A DNA stretch of 64,000 nt from Ruania alba (GTDB lineage Bacteria; Actinomycetota; Actinomycetes; Actinomycetales; Beutenbergiaceae), in contig NZ_FNTX01000001.1 in the NCBI RefSeq assembly GCF_900105765.1, forward strand, positions 1,398,387 through 1,462,386. The letters are read 5' to 3'. This document shows, piece by piece, positions 26,359 to 34,662 of the stretch. Position 1 is the first letter of the stretch. Every line of letters starts with the position of its first letter. The notes under the pieces are model-generated. The model saw only the letters and a program-made list of their open reading frames with translations. It made no database searches and was not told the origin of the DNA. The translations under genes were made by a program, and so were the position numbers.

Positions 26359-28041
26359 TCAGCGCGCCTCGAGCGTCTCGCGAGCTGGATCGGATTCGAG
26401 CTCGTCATGCTCTCCGTGGGAGTGCGAGGCGGCAAGCTCTGCTGGGGTGACGGGCTCGACGCGGTCCTCGTAGAAGAAGCGCGAGATGCGCTGCCGCAGG
26501 CGGTCCTTGCGGTATCCAGGTCGGCGGACGCCCGCAGAGTCCTCTTCGGCGGCGATCTCAACGGGGCGACGTGGCTCGTGGGAGACCAGTACCCACCGCT
26601 CGTAGTCGTCCAGCGGACGGTGCACCTCGATGTACTCACCGGAGGCGAACCTCACCACACGACCTGTCTCGTGGCCGTGCAGGGCTAGCTCGCGATCCTT
26701 GCGCTGGAGTCCGAGGCAGATCCGTTTAGTCACGATGAAGCAGATCACCGGAAGGATGAAGATCAAGATCCGGAACGCCCAGGTGATCGCGTTCAGTGAC
26801 AAATTGAAGTGGGTGGCGATCAGGTCGTTCGCACCCGCAGCGTTGAGAACGAAGAACGCACTGAGGATCGCGACGCCGGATGCGGTCCGCACCTGGGCGT
26901 TGCGGGGCCGGTCCAGCACGTGGTGCTCGCCGGTGTCCTTCGTGACGAACGCCTCGATGAAGGGGAACAGCGCCAGCGCAGTGAACAGGATTCCTGGTAC
27001 GACCACACCCGGGATCAGCACGTTGAGCGAGAGCGTGTAGCCACCGAGCACGAACTCGGTCTGCCCCGGCATCAGACGCAGCGAGCCCTCGAGGAACAGC
27101 ATGTACCAGTCCGGTTGGGCACCGGCACCGACGATCGACGGGTCGTAGGGGCCGTAGGCCCAGACGTTGTTGATACTCATCAACGCGCCCATCAGGGAGA
27201 GGACGCCGAAGACGATGAAGAAGAAGCCACCCGCCTTGGCCGTGTAGACGGGGAACAGCGGGAAGCCGACTACGTTCTTGTCGGTGCGTCCCGGGCCGGG
27301 GAACTGGGTGTGCTTGTGCCAGACGATCAGGAACAGGTGCACCGCGATCAGCGCCAGGATCAATCCCGGCACGATCAGGATATGTACGGTGAACAGCCGC
27401 GGGATGATGTCGGTACCGGGGAACTCGCCGCCAAACAGCATGTAGCTGCCGTAGCTGCCGATGATCGGCATCGCGCGCAGCACCCCGTCCGCGATGCGCA
27501 GGCCGTTGCCGGAGAGCACGTCGTCGGGGAGTGAGTAGCCGGAGAAGCCGGCAGCCAGGCCGAGGATCAGGAGCGTGAACCCGACGAGCCAGTTCAGCTC
27601 GCGCGGCTTGCGGAAGGCGCCGGTGAAGAACACACGCATCATGTGCACGGTCATCGCACCGACGAAGATCAGTGCCGCCCAGTGGTGGATCTGCCGCATC
27701 AGCAGCCCGCCCGGCACGTGGTGCGACATCCAGACGGTCGAGGCGAACGCCTCGGACATCTCCAGGCCCTGCATCGTCACGGGCAGAGCATCGTCGGGAT
27801 AGTGCACCTCGGTCATGCTCGGCACGAAGAACATGGTGAGGAAGATCCCGGTCAGGATCAGCACCACGAAGCTGAACAGAGCAATCTCACCGAGCAGGAA
27901 GGACCAGTGGTCGGGGAAGATCTTCCGGGCGAACTCCTTGACCATCTTGGACGCGCCCACCCGGGTGTCCAGGTAGTCGGCCCCGGCTGCGGCGGCGGGG
28001 GAGGTCGTGGGTCCGTTCGAGACCTCAGTACGGGCGCTCAT
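26359..28041 (-). CDS. qcrB: Cytochrome bc complex, cytochrome b subunit
   Basis: Diheme membrane subunit that oxidises menaquinol. The 560-residue product is typical of actinobacterial QcrB, which carries a long hydrophilic C-terminus (here about residues 430-560, with EIAAEEDSAG and HSHGEHDE). The paired heme-binding His residues lie in helices containing SHHVPGGLLMRQIHHWAAL and VPGLILALIAVHLFLIVWH. The quinol-site PEW equivalent reads PDWYMLF, as usual for actinobacteria. ATG 28041 overlaps the qcrA stop (ATGA). Last gene of ctaE-qcrC-qcrA-qcrB; with the aa3 oxidase it forms the bcc-aa3 supercomplex, target of Q203-type inhibitors in mycobacteria. Confidence 0.96.
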   Translation of the reverse strand: MSARTEVSNGPTTSPAAAAGADYLDTRVGASKMVKEFARKIFPDHWSFLLGEIALFSFVVLILTGIFLTMFFVPSMTEVHYPDDALPVTMQGLEMSEAFASTVWMSHHVPGGLLMRQIHHWAALIFVGAMTVHMMRVFFTGAFRKPRELNWLVGFTLLILGLAAGFSGYSLPDDVLSGNGLRIADGVLRAMPIIGSYGSYMLFGGEFPGTDIIPRLFTVHILIVPGLILALIAVHLFLIVWHKHTQFPGPGRTDKNVVGFPLFPVYTAKAGGFFFIVFGVLSLMGALMSINNVWAYGPYDPSIVGAGAQPDWYMLFLEGSLRLMPGQTEFVLGGYTLSLNVLIPGVVVPGILFTALALFPFIEAFVTKDTGEHHVLDRPRNAQVRTASGVAILSAFFVLNAAGANDLIATHFNLSLNAITWAFRILIFILPVICFIVTKRICLGLQRKDRELALHGHETGRVVRFASGEYIEVHRPLDDYERWVLVSHEPRRPVEIAAEEDSAGVRRPGYRKDRLRQRISRFFYEDRVEPVTPAELAASHSHGEHDELESDPARETLEAR

Positions 28042-29075
28042 CGCTCACGCTCCCAGTAGCTCGGGCCGACAGGCTCGTTGAAGTCGTCCTGCGCGTACAG
28101 ATATCCCTCGTCATCGACGGCGATCGGAAGTTGGGGCAAGGGCCGCTTGGCGGGGCCGAACACCACCTTGGCCTGATCGGTGACGTCGAAGGTGGACTGG
28201 TGGCACGGGCAGAGCACGTGGTGCGTCTGCTGTTCGTAGAGGGCAACAGGGCAACCCACGTGTGTGCACACCTTGGAGTAGGCGACGATCCCGTCGTAGG
28301 ACCACCCTTGACGCTCCTCGGGCTCCTTCAGGATGGAGGGGTCGACCCGCATCACGATGGCCACAGCCTTCGCCTTCTCCTCGAGGTAGTGCTCCTCCTC
28401 CGGGAGGCGCCAGGGCATGACGTGAACCATGCTGCCGCGCGTGATGTCGGAGGCCTTGAGGCGGCGGTCGGTGGGGTCCGTAGCCAGATAGCGGCGCCCT
28501 CCGTCCGGGGCGCCGGCCCATGCGGTGTGGCGGAACTTCGAGACGTTCCAGTCGGCGCCGAGGTTGCCGACCAGCGGCACCAGGAAGGTCAACGGGGCGA
28601 GGGCGAGTGCCGTACCGAAGGCGCCCTTGAGGACCGGACGCCGAGCGATGCCGGAATCGTCGGCGCCTTCGCGCAGCATCTCCACGGCGCGTTCGCGGGT
28701 CGCGTCGTCTCCGCGTTGGGCGTGGCGCTCCTCGACCTTCTCGTGGTCGTTCATCAATGTCTTGGCCCAGTGGACCGCGGCGACGCCGATGCCGAGCATG
28801 CCCAGCCCCAGCCCGACGCCGAGCACCAAGGTGTTCATCCGGAGATTACCGGCGTCCGGGTCGGCCACCGGGAACGCCACATATCCGACGATCCCGCCGA
28901 TCGTGGCGAGGATCGAGACGGTGAACAGTGCAACGACCTGTCGCTCGGACCGCTTCGCCGCCTTCGGGTCCTCGTCACCGAGCCGGGGCCGGTGCGGTGC
29001 CAGGCCTGGATTCTCGAACCGGTCCGGCTCGGCAGTTGTCAGCTCGTTGTGGCCAGTGTGCTGAGGTGAGCTCAT
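28038..29075 (-). CDS. qcrA: Rieske iron-sulfur subunit of the bc complex
   Basis: Carries electrons from menaquinol to cytochrome c. The 345-residue product has the actinobacterial three-helix N-terminal part (about residues 45-68, 79-103, 150-170), then the Rieske domain. Cluster ligands are Cys270, His272, Cys289 and His292 in CTHVGC and CPCHQSTFD; Cys275 and Cys291 can form the stabilising disulfide. ATG 29075 overlaps the qcrC stop (ATGA), and its stop overlaps the qcrB start, so translation is coupled throughout. Confidence 0.96.
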   Translation of the reverse strand: MSSPQHTGHNELTTAEPDRFENPGLAPHRPRLGDEDPKAAKRSERQVVALFTVSILATIGGIVGYVAFPVADPDAGNLRMNTLVLGVGLGLGMLGIGVAAVHWAKTLMNDHEKVEERHAQRGDDATRERAVEMLREGADDSGIARRPVLKGAFGTALALAPLTFLVPLVGNLGADWNVSKFRHTAWAGAPDGGRRYLATDPTDRRLKASDITRGSMVHVMPWRLPEEEHYLEEKAKAVAIVMRVDPSILKEPEERQGWSYDGIVAYSKVCTHVGCPVALYEQQTHHVLCPCHQSTFDVTDQAKVVFGPAKRPLPQLPIAVDDEGYLYAQDDFNEPVGPSYWERER

Positions 29076-29851
29076 GATGACCGCGCTCCGATCCAGACGG
29101 CGGCACCGATGAGCACGCCCATTCCGACGACGAATACCCATAAGCCCTCAGAGACGGGGCCGAGCGACCCGAGACTGAACCCGCCTGGGTTCGGCTCACG
29201 CTGCTCCACCAGGTAGGCGATGATGTCCCGCTTGTCCTCCTGCGTGAGTGTCGCGTCGTTGAATACCGGCATCGACTGCGGGCCGGTGAGCATCGCCTCA
29301 TAGATCTCGGTCGGTGTGGACTCGTACAGGGCTGGGGCGTACTTACCCTCCGTGAGCGCACCCCCCGCACCGACGGCGTTGTGGCACATCGCGCAGTTGG
29401 TGCGGAAGAGCTGACCACCGACAGCAGCATCGCCGAGCGCGGGGTCCACCTGCTCGTCGGACGGGATCGACGGTCCGGGGCCAAGAGACGCGATGTAGGC
29501 CGCCACCTGCCGGGCCTGCTCCTCGTCCAGCTGCGGTGGCTTGGCCTCCGCCTGCGGAGAGTTCGCGTCCATCGGCATCCGCCCGGTGACGATCTGGAAG
29601 TGCACTGACGCGGCACCGACGCCGACGAGGGACGGGGCCGTGTCCATGCCTTCGGCGTCCAACCCGTGACAGGTGGAGCAGTTCGTGATGAACAAGCGCT
29701 CGCCTTCGGCCAGGTCGTTCGCGCTGGCCGTGTCCGCCTGGGCCGCGCTCGGGGCGAACGCGGCGTACACGGCACCGGTGAACAGCAGTGCCAACATCAT
29801 CAGGACGACCGGCGCCAACCGGTGCCGTCGACCTGCGGCTAAAGCCTTCAC
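29072..29851 (-). CDS. qcrC: Diheme cytochrome c subunit of the bc complex
   Basis: Membrane-bound cytochrome cc that passes electrons directly to CtaC, replacing a soluble cytochrome c. The 259-residue product has an N-terminal signal/anchor helix (about 11-35), heme sites CSTCH (Cys58, Cys61, His62) and CAMCH (Cys153, Cys156, His157), and a C-terminal transmembrane helix near 235-255. Met ligands may be in RMPMD and SMPVF. GTG 29851 is chosen because it gives the signal peptide and has GAGGA nine nt upstream. It lies 53 nt after ctaE. Confidence 0.94.
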   Translation of the reverse strand: MKALAAGRRHRLAPVVLMMLALLFTGAVYAAFAPSAAQADTASANDLAEGERLFITNCSTCHGLDAEGMDTAPSLVGVGAASVHFQIVTGRMPMDANSPQAEAKPPQLDEEQARQVAAYIASLGPGPSIPSDEQVDPALGDAAVGGQLFRTNCAMCHNAVGAGGALTEGKYAPALYESTPTEIYEAMLTGPQSMPVFNDATLTQEDKRDIIAYLVEQREPNPGGFSLGSLGPVSEGLWVFVVGMGVLIGAAVWIGARSS

Positions 29852-29904
29852 TTCTACGAATCCTCGAATCAGGTGGGGGTCGGAGTTGACGGGGCGAGAC
29901 GCTG

Positions 29905-30549
29905 CTAGAGCATTGGCAGCAGGTAGATGACGCCGAACAGGACGATCCAGACGGCGTCGACGAAGTGCCAGTAGTAGGAGACGACCAGTGCCGTGGTCGC
30001 CTCGTGCTCGCCGAACCGGTTCGCCGCGAAAGAACGCAGAATGACGACCAGGAAGGCGATCAGCCCGCCGACCACGTGCAGGCCGTGGAAGCCGGTGGCC
30101 AGGTAGAACACGGACCCGTAGGACGAATTCGCGATCGTGAGGCCGTGCTCGACGAGCTCGGCGTACTCGTACACCTGACCCGCGACGAAGAACGAGCCCA
30201 TCAGGAACGTGAGGATGTACCACTCCTGCATCCCCCACTTGGTGACCTGCAGCAGCGAGCCGGTACGTACCGGCTGGAAGCGCTCGGCCGCCCACACGCC
30301 CAACTGGCACGTCACTGAACTGAGCACCAGCACGAGGGTGTTGATGCCGGAGAAGGTGATGTTCAGGTAGTCATAGCCCTGGCCCCACACCTCCGGCCCG
30401 GCGACAGATCGATGGGTGAAGTACATCGCGAACAGCCCGGCGAAGAACATCAGCTCGGAGGAGAGCCAGACGATCGTGCCCACCTGGGTGAGGTTGGGCC
30501 GGTTCACCGCCAGGTGTGGCGTAGCTGGGTGAGAGGTTGCAGACGACAC
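29905..30549 (-). CDS. ctaE: Cytochrome c oxidase subunit III
   Basis: Structural core subunit of the aa3 oxidase with seven helices. The 214-residue product shows the actinobacterial subunit III features [49 protein letters not shown] and the terminal [17 protein letters not shown] 30549 has CATAAT (30561-30556 on the minus strand) six nt upstream, giving a leaderless start. First gene of ctaE-qcrCAB, the standard actinobacterial order. Two palindromes lie in its upstream region. Confidence 0.95.
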   Translation of the reverse strand: MSSATSHPATPHLAVNRPNLTQVGTIVWLSSELMFFAGLFAMYFTHRSVAGPEVWGQGYDYLNITFSGINTLVLVLSSVTCQLGVWAAERFQPVRTGSLLQVTKWGMQEWYILTFLMGSFFVAGQVYEYAELVEHGLTIANSSYGSVFYLATGFHGLHVVGGLIAFLVVILRSFAANRFGEHEATTALVVSYYWHFVDAVWIVLFGVIYLLPML

Positions 30550-30605
30550 GGTGTCATTATGGCGGTTCGGAGCCCGTGCTGGACACCTCATGAGGCTCCG
30601 ATTCG

Positions 30606-30633
30606 CATTTCAGGCGCGATCGCGCCTGAAATG
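30606..30633. promoter_or_regulatory. 28-bp perfect palindrome in the ctaE / receiver gene divergent region
   Basis: Each half is CATTTCAGGCGCGA and the two halves are contiguous with no loop. It lies 45-72 bp upstream of the ctaE -10 box and about 175 bp upstream of the divergent receiver gene. Because both neighbours are transcribed away from it, a terminator role is unlikely. A smaller palindrome CCTCATGAGG (30586-30595) lies between it and ctaE. Probable dyad operator; the binding protein is unknown. Confidence 0.6.
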
Positions 30634-30809
30634 TGATCTCCCGGCGCGTCGTCCAGACCATCGACCTGACAGGAGAGTCGAATCCGTCGTCTCATGCCCC
30701 TGGGCTCGGAGCGCAGTCCGATGCGCACGGAGGAGGGCGGTCGCGTCTAGGATGGTCGAGGACCACGACGGTGCGGGCCTGGAGTGTGCCCTGGGTAGGA
30801 AGGACCACG

Positions 30810-31235
30810 ATGACCGCAGTAGAGCACGAGGAAGTGGCAGCGGCTGAGACCGAGAGCACGGTATCGGTGCTGCTCTACAGCGACGACCCGGCTACTCGCG
30901 CTCAGGTGCTCACCGGGGTGGGGCGACGGGCCTCGATCAACAGTCCGCGGATCCTCTGGCAGGAGGTCGCAACCCCGGCTGCGGTGGTCGACTACGTCGA
31001 GAACGGCTCTTACGATCTGCTGATCCTCGACGGTGAGTCAGCGAAGTTCGGTGGCATGGGACTATGCCGCAGCTTGAAGACGGAGATCTACCAGTGCCCA
31101 CCGGTACTGCTGTTGATCGCGCGTGCACAGGATGCGTGGCTCGCGTCCTGGTCGGAGGCTGACGCCGTGGTGTCGATGCCGCTCGACCCGCTTGAGTTGC
31201 AGGAGACCGTCGCCGACATGCTTGCTTCGTCGTGA
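30810..31235 (+). CDS. Atypical response-regulator receiver protein, no output domain
   Basis: A 141-residue protein: an acidic lead-in of about 20 residues and one CheY-like fold. The phosphoacceptor Asp is retained ([11 protein letters not shown]), but the acidic pair near strand 1 is only YSDDP. The Lys after strand 5 is missing (VVSMPLDP where KP is usual). This argues for a phosphorylation-independent or weakly phosphorylated adaptor. ATG 30810 has GGAAGGA upstream; TAGGAT at 30748-30753 is a likely -10. The stop overlaps the trpD start in GTGA, coupling it to tryptophan synthesis. A partner kinase is not in the window. Confidence 0.8.
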   Translation: MTAVEHEEVAAAETESTVSVLLYSDDPATRAQVLTGVGRRASINSPRILWQEVATPAAVVDYVENGSYDLLILDGESAKFGGMGLCRSLKTEIYQCPPVLLLIARAQDAWLASWSEADAVVSMPLDPLELQETVADMLASS

Positions 31236-32302
31236 CAGCAGGCCAGGGATCCGAGGCGTTCACCTGGCCGGACCTGATCACCCGACTGGTGGCTGGGGAA
31301 GACCTCGGGTCCGCGGAGACGACCTGGGTGATGGACCAGGTGATGGCTGGCAACAGCCACCCGATCGCGCTCGGTGGCTTCTTGGTCGCCCTGCGTGCCA
31401 AGGGCGAGACCGTGCCCGAGGTGACGGGCCTGGCGGACACGATGCGCCGGCACGCCCTGACCGCCGATATCAACCCCGATGCGGTCGATATCGTCGGCAC
31501 CGGGGGTGACCGGCACCGGAGCGTGAACATCTCGACGATGGCAGCGCTGGTGGTCGCGGGTGCGGGAGTTCGTGTGGTCAAGCACGGCAACCGCGCCGCG
31601 TCGTCCTCGAGCGGTTCTGCCGATGTGCTCGAGGCGCTCGGAGTACGGCTCGATCTGAGCCCGCCCGAGGCCGCGCGGGTGGCCAGTGAGACGGGGATCA
31701 CCTTCTTGTTCGCCCAGGTGTATCACCCGAGCTTCCGGCACGCGGCAGCCACGCGACGTGAACTCGGAGTGGCCACCGCGTTCAACATCCTCGGTCCGCT
31801 GACGAACCCGGCGCGGCCGCGTGCCGGGGCGATCGGAGTAGGGGACGCCCGGATGGCACCGATCGTTGCGGGCGTGTTCGCCGAGCGGGGGACCTCCACG
31901 GTGGTCTTCCGGAGCGAGGACGGGCTCGACGAACTCGCCAGCACTGCTCCGGCTCGCGTGTGGGATGTTACAGCCGCGAGCGGCGGTGTGGTGCGCGAGC
32001 ACGTTGTTGACGCCACGGTATTCGGTATGCCCCGCGCCACCTTGGACGATCTGCGTGGTGGGTCACCGCAGCAGAACGCTCAGGTGGCCCGGGATCTGCT
32101 CGCCGGCGCACCTGGCCCTGTTCGGGACACCGTCCTACTGAACGCTGCTGCCGGTCTGGTCGCACACGGGTCGCTTCCTGGTACGTCCGACGGTGGTCTC
32201 ACCGACCGTTTTGCCGCCGGGATCGAGACGGCTGCACGGGCCATCGACTCCGGGGCAGCTGCTCAGGCACTAGACCGTTGGGTCGCTGCGACCCAGGTGT
32301 GA
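31232..32302 (+). CDS. trpD: Anthranilate phosphoribosyltransferase
   Basis: Second step of tryptophan synthesis, joining anthranilate and PRPP. The 356-residue product has the PRPP/Mg loop [17 protein letters not shown] (residues 86-102), [22 protein letters not shown], the anthranilate-binding [29 protein letters not shown], and the second metal site [12 protein letters not shown] 31232 overlaps the receiver-protein stop by four nt. No other trp genes are nearby, as in M. tuberculosis where trpD (Rv2192c) is also separate and next to ctaE. Confidence 0.95.
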   Translation: MTAGQGSEAFTWPDLITRLVAGEDLGSAETTWVMDQVMAGNSHPIALGGFLVALRAKGETVPEVTGLADTMRRHALTADINPDAVDIVGTGGDRHRSVNISTMAALVVAGAGVRVVKHGNRAASSSSGSADVLEALGVRLDLSPPEAARVASETGITFLFAQVYHPSFRHAAATRRELGVATAFNILGPLTNPARPRAGAIGVGDARMAPIVAGVFAERGTSTVVFRSEDGLDELASTAPARVWDVTAASGGVVREHVVDATVFGMPRATLDDLRGGSPQQNAQVARDLLAGAPGPVRDTVLLNAAAGLVAHGSLPGTSDGGLTDRFAAGIETAARAIDSGAAAQALDRWVAATQV

Positions 32303-32332
32303 GAGTGACTAGATCGGCGCGGTTGTCGTCGA

Positions 32333-32614
32333 TCAGTCATCGAGTCCGAGCGCGAACGCTGCTTCCAGGTCGTGCTGGGAGTAGGCCTGGAATGCGATGT
32401 AGGTGCGTGTGCTCACGACTCCGGGGACCTTGCTGATCCGGTCGGCGATGACGTCGGCCAACTCCTCGTGCGCTGAGACGCGCACCACGGCGATGACGTC
32501 GACGTCGCCAGTGGTCGAGTACGCCTCGCTGACCCCGGAGAGCTCGGCGACCGATGCGGCCACCTCGGGGATCTTCGCGGACTCGGCGTCGATCAAGACG
32601 ATCGCGGTCAGCAT
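32333..32614 (-). CDS. Stand-alone Lrp/AsnC-type ligand-binding (RAM) domain protein
   Basis: A 93-residue protein consisting only of the effector-binding domain of Lrp/AsnC regulators: MLTAIVLIDAESAKIPEVA, then the GVSEAYSTTGDVDVIAVVR core and VPGVVSTRTYIAFQ. There is no helix-turn-helix. Such small RAM proteins bind amino acids and form octamers in relatives, and can modulate full-length Lrp proteins. ATG 32614 has GGAGG seven nt upstream. It is convergent with trpD (30 nt between stops), so an amino-acid sensing role is plausible but unproven. Confidence 0.85.
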   Translation of the reverse strand: MLTAIVLIDAESAKIPEVAASVAELSGVSEAYSTTGDVDVIAVVRVSAHEELADVIADRISKVPGVVSTRTYIAFQAYSQHDLEAAFALGLDD

Positions 32615-32672
32615 GATGGTTCCTCCAGGGTGTGCGACGGTGCCGGCGCAATGACCGGCGAGATGTGCCCCA

Positions 32673-34487
32673 TCATGCCGCGCCGGAGCTGCCGCCGCCG
32701 TGACGGTCGGTGGCGGGCGCGCCGTGGGTGGAATGGTCGGGGTGGAAGATCGGCGTGTCGTTCCGGGACGGACCCAGGGCGCGGTGCTCGGTATCGCGCA
32801 CGTGGCGGTCGGTGAAGCGCGGCAGTGCCGCCGTTGCTCCGTGCACCGGGACCGACCATCCGCTCCCGGCGTCGGCCAGTGTGGCTTCCACGAGGCGGGT
32901 GCCCGGTGTCTCCAACCACCGGAGCACCAGTTCGGTCTCCTCCGAGGTGGCTGCTCCACCGAGGCAACGACCGGGCTGGACGTCCTCGCCGCTCTCGGCG
33001 AGCGCACGAACGACACCCATGACGGCGGCCCCCGGCTTGGTCACCGTGGTGGCGGCGAGTCGTCCGAAACGGATCAGGACCAACTCCCATCCGCCGTCGG
33101 AGTGGCGGCGGGCAGCGATGATCTGCGGGGCCCGCTGGAGCGGGCCGTGTCGCTCGGCGCGAGACGCACCGCGCAGGTAGGCGAGCAGCTGGTCCCGCCG
33201 GACGGCAGCCTCTTCGTAGCGTTGCTGTCCGGCCAGGCGAGCGATCACCCGCCTGGCCGTGTCGACGACGGCCGTGACATCACCGTCCATCGCTTGCTGC
33301 GCGCGGCGGACCCGGTCGTCGTACTCGGGGACCTCCCGTACGCACGGGGCCAGGCACTTGCCCATCTCGGCGAGCACACAGGCTGAGGTGCGCCCCGTGG
33401 GAGTCCGGGCGAGCCGCGTGGTGCACGTACGCAGGCCGGTGGCCGCGACCAGGGCCGCGGCAGCACGATCCGCCTGAACGCGAGAGGAGAACGGCCCGAT
33501 TGCGCGATCGGCCAGGTCGACCGGCACGGTGCGGACCACGGAGAGACGGGGATACGCCTCGTCGGTGAGCCGGAGCCAGGGTTGCCGCTCCGGTGACCGG
33601 GACCGGCGGTTGTATGGGGGCCGATGCTCGGCGATCCCGCGTAGCTCACGCACGGCGGCCTCTAGCGGCGTCGCGCACGGGATCGGACGTACCGCTGTCG
33701 CCACGTCCACCATCTCGGCGATCCGCGTGCGCTTCTCCGCCGCCGTAAAGTAGCTGCGTACCCGGCGGCGGAGGTTCACGGCGGTGCCGATGTAGAGCAC
33801 CTCACCGCGCGGACCCAGGAAATGGTAGACGCCTGGCCCGGTCGGTAGACCGTCGGCAAGTGTGGCCTTGCGGCGGCGGCCCGCGGGAACCGGGTCGGCC
33901 GCGGTGGCGAGGTCTTCGACATGGGTGACGCCCAGGCCACTCATCCGAGCGAGCAGCCCGTGCAGCACGTCCACGGTGGCGCGTGCATCGGTCAGTGCCC
34001 GGTGGTCCGGTGCGGTCGGTGAGCCGAACAGCGGAGCCAAGGTGGCGAGCTTGTGGTTGGGAGCCTCGTCACGGGTGACCACCCGCCGAGCGAGCGCGAC
34101 CGTGTCCACCACCTGGGGCCGGGGCCAGGTGAGCTCCATCCGATCGCTCGCGGCACGCAGGAAGCCGACGTCGAAGCGTGCGTTGTGCGCGACCAGGATC
34201 GCCCCACGGGTGAACTCCAGGAAGGCGGGGAGCACCTCGGTGATCGGCGGTGCCGTCATGACCATCGCATTGGTGATCCCGGTGAGCACCGTGATGGTGG
34301 GTGGGATACCCACCCCAGGGTTCACCAGTGTCTGGAACTCGCCGAGCACGTCGCCGCCGCGGACCTTGACCGCCCCGATCTCGGTGATCGCACTCTCTCG
34401 TGGAGATCCGCCGGTCGTTTCGAGGTCCACCACGACGAAGGTGGCATCGAAGAGCGGCGTGCCGAGCTCGTCCAAGCCCAACTGCAC
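32673..34487 (-). CDS. DEDDh exonuclease fused to a GIY-YIG (UvrC/Cho-like) nuclease
   Basis: Predicted DNA repair nuclease of the Rv2191 type. From GTG 34487 the 604-residue product begins at a DnaQ-like 3'-5' exonuclease with all DEDDh motifs: VDLETTGG, HNARFDVGFL and HRALTDARAT. A GIY-YIG domain follows (GPGVYHFLGPRGEVLYIGTAVNLRRRVRSYF region) and a UvrC-like central part with GKCLAPC and a QRYEEAAVRRDQL helix. The C-terminal UvrC RNase H-like and HhH domains are absent. The start is doubtful. The best promoter/start signal (TAGCGT, six nt, GTG 34597) opens the wrong frame, and the sensible N-terminal sequence between 34590 and 34487 has no in-frame start, so a one-base loss near 34590 may have broken the 5' end. 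Confidence 0.8.
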   Translation of the reverse strand: MQLGLDELGTPLFDATFVVVDLETTGGSPRESAITEIGAVKVRGGDVLGEFQTLVNPGVGIPPTITVLTGITNAMVMTAPPITEVLPAFLEFTRGAILVAHNARFDVGFLRAASDRMELTWPRPQVVDTVALARRVVTRDEAPNHKLATLAPLFGSPTAPDHRALTDARATVDVLHGLLARMSGLGVTHVEDLATAADPVPAGRRRKATLADGLPTGPGVYHFLGPRGEVLYIGTAVNLRRRVRSYFTAAEKRTRIAEMVDVATAVRPIPCATPLEAAVRELRGIAEHRPPYNRRSRSPERQPWLRLTDEAYPRLSVVRTVPVDLADRAIGPFSSRVQADRAAAALVAATGLRTCTTRLARTPTGRTSACVLAEMGKCLAPCVREVPEYDDRVRRAQQAMDGDVTAVVDTARRVIARLAGQQRYEEAAVRRDQLLAYLRGASRAERHGPLQRAPQIIAARRHSDGGWELVLIRFGRLAATTVTKPGAAVMGVVRALAESGEDVQPGRCLGGAATSEETELVLRWLETPGTRLVEATLADAGSGWSVPVHGATAALPRFTDRHVRDTEHRALGPSRNDTPIFHPDHSTHGAPATDRHGGGSSGAA

Positions 34488-34662
34488 GGGAGTTCCGGGG
34501 GCACCCGCCGACCCCGGCGCTCCCGGCTGGGCGGGATCGTCGACTCGGGCAGCCGGCGCCCCGGCCGGGGCGGACGGAGCAAGTTCTCGGCCATCACCGC
34601 GAAACGCTACGCGCCAGGGGTGACACGACAGGTTCGGACACCCCGGACCGGGTGCCCTCGCC

